Assembly: GCA_027355725.1 (NCBI GenBank)
Contig: DAIEHI010000177.1
Coordinates: 1 to 56,471 of the forward strand
Length of the DNA stretch: 56,471 nt
Reading direction: 5' to 3'
Source: Acidimicrobiaceae bacterium
GTDB lineage: Bacteria; Actinomycetota; Acidimicrobiia; Acidimicrobiales; RAAP-2
Below are positions 51,743-56,471 of this stretch, one piece after another; positions within the stretch are counted from its first letter, which is position 1, and each line of letters starts with the position of its first letter. The notes below the pieces were generated by a model. That model searched no databases. It saw nothing but the letters and a program-made list of their open reading frames with translations, and was not told the DNA's origin. The translations under genes were made by a program, and so were the position numbers.

Positions 51743-53491
51743 TCACGAACCCTTCGCAGCGATCTTCAAGCGAAGATCCTTCACCTGGCGTTCAGTGATC
51801 TCCTTTGGAGCACCGGTCATAAGGTCAGTCCCCGATTGGGTCTTGGGGTACGCAATCACTTCTCGAATGTTCTCTTCGCCCGCAAAGATCGCCACGAGCC
51901 GATCGATTCCAAAGGCGAAGCCGGCGTGCGGGGGCGCTCCGTATTTAAAGGCACCGAGCAGAAATCCGAAGCGACTCTCCGCCTCTTCGTCTGAAATGCC
52001 GAGCGCCTTGAAGATACGTGACTGGATGTCGGCTCGATGGATTCGTACCGATCCGCTCCCGAGCTCCCATCCATTCAGCACCAGGTCGTACGCCTGGGAC
52101 CGAACCTTCAAAGGATCGCTTTCAATCAGGTCGAGATCATCGGGGTGGGGCATGGTGAAGGGGTGATGCGCGGCCTGAAGATTCCCTTCGTCATCAATGC
52201 CTTCGAACATCGGGAACTCGGTGACCCACACGTAGTGATGCGCACCCTCGCCAACCGGCTGAGCGCCAAGGGTCAGTCGTAGTGCCCCAAGGACCTTGCA
52301 CGCGGGCTCATACTCATCAGCTACGCACAAAACGAGATCGCCCACCTGGGCGTCGTCGACGGCTCTGATCGCGCGAGTCTCTTCCTCGTTGAGAAATCGA
52401 GCCAGTGGTGAATCGAGACCTTCGCTCGTGATGCGAAACCACGCCAAGCCCTTCGCACCCAGACCCTTGGCCTGATCGGTCAATTGATCGAGACGGCTCC
52501 TCGAAAGTGCGGCGCCGTCGGGCACCCGAAGCGCCTTCACCGTCGGCGCGCCAAAGGCCTTCACCTCAGTCTTCGAAAAGACAGCTGACAGGTCCTGGAG
52601 GATCATCGCGAAGCGCAGATCAGGCTTATCGGTCCCGTAGAGGTCGAGCGCCTGCGCCCAGGTCATTGATTCGATCACTCCCGGGCGGACCCCAGTCACT
52701 GCCTCAGCGGCGTCGAGCACGGCCTCAGACACGAAGGCGAGGATGTCATCTTGCGTGACGAAACTCGCCTCGAGGTCGAGTTGCGTGAACTCGAACTGAC
52801 GGTCCGCACGTAAGTCCTCATCGCGCAGACATCTCGCGATCTGGTAGTAACGATCAAAGCCGCCAACCATCAGCAGTTGCTTAGCGATCTGCGGGCTCTG
52901 GGGCAACACGTAGAACTCGCCGGGGTGCAGACGCGACGGCACCACGAACTCTCTCGCACCCTCAGGTGTTGGCGCCCACAACAGCGGCGTCTCAACTTCG
53001 CAGAAACCCTGTGCGTCCATGGCCCGACGTAGAGTCGCATTCACCTTTGCCCGTAGTCGCAAATTGTGCTGCATCTTCTCGCGGCGCAAGTCGAGAAAAC
53101 GGAAGCGAAGTCGCACCTGCTCATCGATGTCCAGTCGTTCATCCAACTGAAACGGTGGGGGCTCGGCGCTCGCGAGGGTCTCAACGCTGCACTCCGTCAG
53201 CTCCACCTCTCCGGTCGCAAGTCGGTCGTTCAATGTGCCCTCAGGTCGACGGCGCACGGTGCCCGTGACGCGTACGACGTACTCACTTCGCACGTCAACA
53301 GAACCGTCAACGACCGCCTGGACGACGCCCGAACGGTCTCGAACGTCAAGGAACGCCAAGTGCTCTCCGTGCTCGCGCCGTTTGGCCACCCAACCGCACA
53401 CCGTGACCTTCTGGTCAATCATCGAGCTGTTGATCGACGCGCACAACAGGTCACGCATGCTCGTGGCTTCAGAATTCTTCGACATTGTCAC
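51743..53491 (-). CDS. aspS: Aspartyl-tRNA synthetase
   Basis: 582 residues from the GTG at 53491; an ATG two codons later (53485) is equally plausible. An N-terminal OB-fold anticodon domain (VTVCGWVAKRREHG) is followed by class II motifs (FRFLDLRREKM, RCLRDEDLRADRQFEFTQLD in outline, GFAFGIDRLVAIFAG) and an inserted GAD domain (about 290-400). Whether it is discriminating is not decidable here. The start overlaps hisS by context (hisS TGA precedes by 1 nt). TGA is its stop, followed in frame by the rarA sequence. Confidence 0.95.
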   Translation of the reverse strand: MTMSKNSEATSMRDLLCASINSSMIDQKVTVCGWVAKRREHGEHLAFLDVRDRSGVVQAVVDGSVDVRSEYVVRVTGTVRRRPEGTLNDRLATGEVELTECSVETLASAEPPPFQLDERLDIDEQVRLRFRFLDLRREKMQHNLRLRAKVNATLRRAMDAQGFCEVETPLLWAPTPEGAREFVVPSRLHPGEFYVLPQSPQIAKQLLMVGGFDRYYQIARCLRDEDLRADRQFEFTQLDLEASFVTQDDILAFVSEAVLDAAEAVTGVRPGVIESMTWAQALDLYGTDKPDLRFAMILQDLSAVFSKTEVKAFGAPTVKALRVPDGAALSRSRLDQLTDQAKGLGAKGLAWFRITSEGLDSPLARFLNEEETRAIRAVDDAQVGDLVLCVADEYEPACKVLGALRLTLGAQPVGEGAHHYVWVTEFPMFEGIDDEGNLQAAHHPFTMPHPDDLDLIESDPLKVRSQAYDLVLNGWELGSGSVRIHRADIQSRIFKALGISDEEAESRFGFLLGAFKYGAPPHAGFAFGIDRLVAIFAGEENIREVIAYPKTQSGTDLMTGAPKEITERQVKDLRLKIAAKGS

Positions 53492-53492
53492 T

Positions 53493-54779
53493 TCACTTCG
53501 TCAGTAGGTTGGAGATGGTCGTTACGACGTCATTTCGAGGCGCCGTCTGTTGGGACTGCGCAAAATCTTCACTTCGTAGGTCTCTAATCGTAACCTCGCC
53601 CGCAGCCAACTCTTGGGGTCCGAGCAGCACAGCAAAACGAGCACCCGACCGATCGGCCGCTTTCATCTGGGATTTCATGGATCGATTATCGTACGCCCGG
53701 TCGGCGGCGATCCCGGCGCTGCGTAGCTCATCGAGCAGGACCGTCGCGCTATCCACGCCCGTCGTGTCGACGACGAAACAATCAAGCGTACGATTCAAGA
53801 GCTCGAGTGGGCGATCACTTTCAGCCGCACGTGTCAAGAGCAGTCGCTCGATCCCACAACCGAATCCAATGCCGCTGGTTGGCTTGCCTCCAAGTTGCTC
53901 AGCGAGTTTGTCGTAACGTCCTCCACCACCTATGGCGTTCTGTGCCCCGTCGAGGGCGTCGGCGACGAACTCGAAGGTCGTGCGGGTGTAGTAGTCAAAA
54001 CCCCGAACCAGACGCGGATTCAACGTCGCCTCGACGCCTAGGTCATGCAGCGATCCCAACACGGCACTGAAGTGCGTGCGGCAATCATCGCAGATGTGAT
54101 CGGGCAGCATGGGTCCACCCGTCGTCACATCGATGCAGGCTGGCTTCTTGCAATCAAGCACCCTCAAGGGATTCTCCGACCACACCTTTTGGTGGTCCTC
54201 GCACAACTCGCTTGCGTGGGCACCGAGAAAGTCACGCAGCAGCTTCACGTATGCACCTCGGCACTCATCGTGACCCATTGAATTGATCAGCAGTCGATAA
54301 CGAGTGAGACCGAGCGCCGCAAAGAAGCGCCACGCCATCGTGATCACCTCAACATCAACGGCAGGGTCGTCAGTACCCAGCACCTCCACGCCAATTTGGT
54401 GGTGTTGGCGATACCTGCCAGCCTGAGGTCGTTCGTAGCGAAATGCGGGCGTGACGTACCACGCCTTCCACGGTGTTGTTGGTTGGTGCTGCACAAACGC
54501 GCGTACCACCGACGCCGTGCCCTCGGGTCGCAGCGCAAGAGTGCGACCACCGCGGTCCTCGAAGACGTACATCTCTTTGGTCGCGACTTCGCTGTTCTCA
54601 CCAATACCGCGATTGAACACGCCCACATCTTCAAAGAGTGGACTGATCGCGAGTTCGAAACCGTACCGGTACGCGGTCTCTGCAAAGAGGGCGATGAGAT
54701 TCTCCCACTGGGCTGAATCCGGACCGATGACGTCGTGGGTTCCAACGGGCGCGCGAAAGTTCTGGGGCTGAGGGTTCAT
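53493..54779 (-). CDS. hisS: Histidyl-tRNA synthetase
   Basis: 428 residues. Class II catalytic core with motif 2 LRPEGTASVVRAF and the HisRS motifs AFRYERPQAGRYRQHHQIG and LVRGFDYYTRTTFEF; GIGFGCGIERLLL is motif 3; a C-terminal anticodon domain follows (DCFVVDTTG, IAADRAYDNRSMKSQMK). It overlaps relA by 4 nt (ATGA). The relA-hisS-aspS order is common in actinobacteria. Confidence 0.96.
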   Translation of the reverse strand: MNPQPQNFRAPVGTHDVIGPDSAQWENLIALFAETAYRYGFELAISPLFEDVGVFNRGIGENSEVATKEMYVFEDRGGRTLALRPEGTASVVRAFVQHQPTTPWKAWYVTPAFRYERPQAGRYRQHHQIGVEVLGTDDPAVDVEVITMAWRFFAALGLTRYRLLINSMGHDECRGAYVKLLRDFLGAHASELCEDHQKVWSENPLRVLDCKKPACIDVTTGGPMLPDHICDDCRTHFSAVLGSLHDLGVEATLNPRLVRGFDYYTRTTFEFVADALDGAQNAIGGGGRYDKLAEQLGGKPTSGIGFGCGIERLLLTRAAESDRPLELLNRTLDCFVVDTTGVDSATVLLDELRSAGIAADRAYDNRSMKSQMKAADRSGARFAVLLGPQELAAGEVTIRDLRSEDFAQSQQTAPRNDVVTTISNLLTK

Positions 54780-56471
54780 GAAGATTTGTTCTGTCCTGGA
54801 AGTTGGCGAAAGGCGTCAAAGACGCCATCAACGCCCTTGAGCGCCGCTAAGAGACTACTGAGATGAGTAGGGTCCGCCAGTTCCACGTCAAAGATCATGC
54901 GAACGATGCGTGACCCAGAGGTCACCGAACTGCTCGAGATGATATTGAGGTGATATTCAGCAACGATCTTTGAGACGTCAAGCAAGAGCCGTGACCGGTC
55001 AAAGGCCATGACCTCGAGTACCGCTCGATATTGGCCACTGGTCGAGCCATCCCATTCGACGTCGATAATCCGTTCGCCCAGGCGGTGCGCGAGTGCCACC
55101 GCATTCGAGCAGTCGTCACGGTGCACTGAAACGCCCCGGCCCTGGGTGATGAAGCCCATGATCGCGTCGCCCGGCACCGGTGAACAGCAACGGGCCAGAT
55201 GAATCATGACGTCATCGAGTCCCTCGACGTACACCCCCGCGGACCGGCGCGTCGTGCGGTTGGTCCGCGGCGTGCGCGTCACCGTCGTGGGCAGTTGCTC
55301 CGCCTCTCCCCCGTGCAACTCGCGACTGAGGCGCTGGACGACGGCGAGTGCGGAGATCTGGTTGCTGTCTATCGCCATGAACAAAGCGTCAAGGTCGTCC
55401 AGATTGAGTGACGCAATGACGGCGTCGAGTGCGCCCGACGACATCGAGGTCGCAATGGGTAACCCTTCTCGGCGAAGCGCCTTCACCAAGTCCTCTCGTC
55501 CACCCTCGATAGCGTCCTCGCGACGTTCTCGCTGGAACCACTGGCGAATCTTGGATTTCGCCCTCGACGATTTTGCGATGTTCAACCAGTCTCGCGAAGG
55601 TCCAGAGGACTCGTTCTTGCTCGTCACGATCTCTACGACGTCCGCTGAATGCAGCACCGTCTCGAGTGGCACCAGACGCCCATTGACTTTGGCCCCGACG
55701 CAGTGATGCCCGACCTCGGTGTGCACTGCGTACGCGAAGTCAATCGTGGTCGCTCCCTCAATGAGGGCGATGACGCGCCCCTTGGGTGTGAAGATATAGA
55801 CCTCGTCCTGACCGAGGTCCAACTTCAGGGCCTCGAGGAACGCAATGGGATCCGCCTCCTCTTCTTCCACGTCGGCCAGTCGCTGCATCCAGGCGATCTC
55901 TCGACTCGAGGCTCCTTCTTTGTAACCCCAGTGCGCGGCGACGCCGAACTCGGCACGACGGTGCATCTCTTGATTTCGAACCTGCACCTCCACCGACTTA
56001 CCCCGCGGCCCGATCACCGTGGTGTGCAGCGACTGATAGAGATTGAACTTCGGAGAATTGATGTAATCCTTGAAACGTCCCTGAACAGGTGACCAGAGTG
56101 CGTGGATTGCGCCCAGGACGGCCCAGCAGTCTCGCTCCTCTTCGACGATGACCCGCAGTCCAACGAGGTCGTAGATGTCGTCGAATTCCTTACCCCCAAC
56201 GACCATCTTCTCGTAGATGCTCCACAGGTGCTTTGGCCGACCACGGACGTCGGCCCTGATCTGGAAGCTCTCGAGTTTCGACACGAGCGCCTCCATTACC
56301 TCGGCGAGATACGCTTCGCGCTCGGGCTGACGAGCGGCGACCATTTGTTCGATCTCGGCGTAACGCTTCGGGTGCAAGGTCGCAAAACTCAAATCCTCGA
56401 GTTGCCACTTGACCTGTTGCACACCGAGGCGGTGCGCGAGCGGCGCGTAGACATCGAGCGTCTCTTGAGCG
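54776..56471 (-). CDS. relA: (p)ppGpp synthetase RelA/SpoT homologue, 5' end cut by the window
   Basis: The frame is still open at the right edge, giving at least 565 residues; the N-terminal HD hydrolase domain is missing from view. The visible part begins at the helix LDVYAPLAHRLGVQ, then the synthetase domain (DIYDLVGLRVIVEEERDCW in outline; LYQSLHTTVIGP; EVQVRNQEMHRRAEFGVAAHW in outline), a TGS domain (VYIFTPKGRVIAL), and a C-terminal ACT domain ending at LPGQNKSS. It controls stringent response alarmone levels. It is the most upstream gene of the minus-strand run ending at 44001. Confidence 0.93.
   Translation of the reverse strand, partial: AQETLDVYAPLAHRLGVQQVKWQLEDLSFATLHPKRYAEIEQMVAARQPEREAYLAEVMEALVSKLESFQIRADVRGRPKHLWSIYEKMVVGGKEFDDIYDLVGLRVIVEEERDCWAVLGAIHALWSPVQGRFKDYINSPKFNLYQSLHTTVIGPRGKSVEVQVRNQEMHRRAEFGVAAHWGYKEGASSREIAWMQRLADVEEEEADPIAFLEALKLDLGQDEVYIFTPKGRVIALIEGATTIDFAYAVHTEVGHHCVGAKVNGRLVPLETVLHSADVVEIVTSKNESSGPSRDWLNIAKSSRAKSKIRQWFQRERREDAIEGGREDLVKALRREGLPIATSMSSGALDAVIASLNLDDLDALFMAIDSNQISALAVVQRLSRELHGGEAEQLPTTVTRTPRTNRTTRRSAGVYVEGLDDVMIHLARCCSPVPGDAIMGFITQGRGVSVHRDDCSNAVALAHRLGERIIDVEWDGSTSGQYRAVLEVMAFDRSRLLLDVSKIVAEYHLNIISSSSVTSGSRIVRMIFDVELADPTHLSSLLAALKGVDGVFDAFRQLPGQNKSS

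Noticed and set aside
51737..51745. Possible stop-codon read-through fusing AspRS to RarA
   Set aside because: They share a frame with only ACC and ACG after the stop, but both are known as separate proteins with normal ends, so a fusion is unlikely; a start-codon anomaly is the simpler reading.
1..56471. CRISPR array or tandem repeats
   Set aside because: No regularly spaced direct repeats were seen on reading the window; this was done by eye and short degenerate repeats could be missed.

Overview
The window looks like a chromosomal segment from a moderately GC-rich actinomycete, most likely class Acidimicrobiia. Supporting signs are a mycothiol synthase (mshD), an ANTAR-type response regulator beside polA, a DNA polymerase I with a dead proofreading domain, many GTG starts, and gene order that matches two Mycobacterium loci: pdtaR-polA-rpsA-coaE-uvrB-uvrA, and uvrC-rapZ-yvcK-(whiA)-gap-pgk-tpiA-secG. 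Here the two loci lie end to end and whiA is absent. The class-level assignment is an inference. No CRISPR array, insertion sequence or biosynthetic megacluster is visible.

Layout: (1) 1-254 is the edge of an integrated element: the last 62 codons of a probable serine recombinase run into the 3' half of a tRNA-Leu(GAG). (2) 299-14179, minus strand, is a compact run coaE-uvrB-uvrA-uvrC-rapZ-yvcK-gap-pgk-tpiA-secG plus a solute-binding protein. It combines nucleotide excision repair, CoA synthesis, glycolysis and its regulators, and secretion. (3) 14282-18072, plus strand, is a dipeptide-type ABC transporter (two permeases, two ATPases) with no binding protein of its own. (4) 18124-23066, minus strand, holds a coiled-coil protein, a PdtaR-like regulator, polA and rpsA. 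(5) 23272-28653, plus strand, is an operon of an acetyl-CoA-synthetase-like ligase, 2-oxoacid dehydrogenase E1 alpha, E1 beta, an E2 with two subunit-binding domains, and a stand-alone acyl carrier protein. There is no E3. (6) 28719-33029 has menC, a tRNA-Leu(CAA) and the type II fatty acid synthesis operon fabD-fabG-acpP-fabF, with the tRNA only 18 nt before fabD. (7) 33026-44004 is a mosaic of short, alternately oriented units: a TrpF-like protein lacking its catalytic residues, ygfZ, mshD, a VIT-family transporter, maoC-menG-menF, a DPM1-type glycosyltransferase, a flippase-like membrane protein, polyphosphate kinase and a SEDS protein. (8) 44001-56471, minus strand, is one tightly packed run relA-hisS-aspS-rarA-alaS-ruvX-mltG-aroE-rodA-BFN.

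The genes are mostly core housekeeping. Menaquinone synthesis is represented by menC, menG and menF in separate places, cell-wall growth by rodA, a second SEDS protein and mltG, and translation by three tRNA synthetases, rpsA and two tRNAs. The less ordinary parts are the recombinase/tRNA junction, the ligase-E1-E2-ACP operon, the degenerate TrpF homologue, the rarA gene that appears to start at ACG, and four convergent gene pairs whose stop codons share a palindromic CTAG or TTAA.
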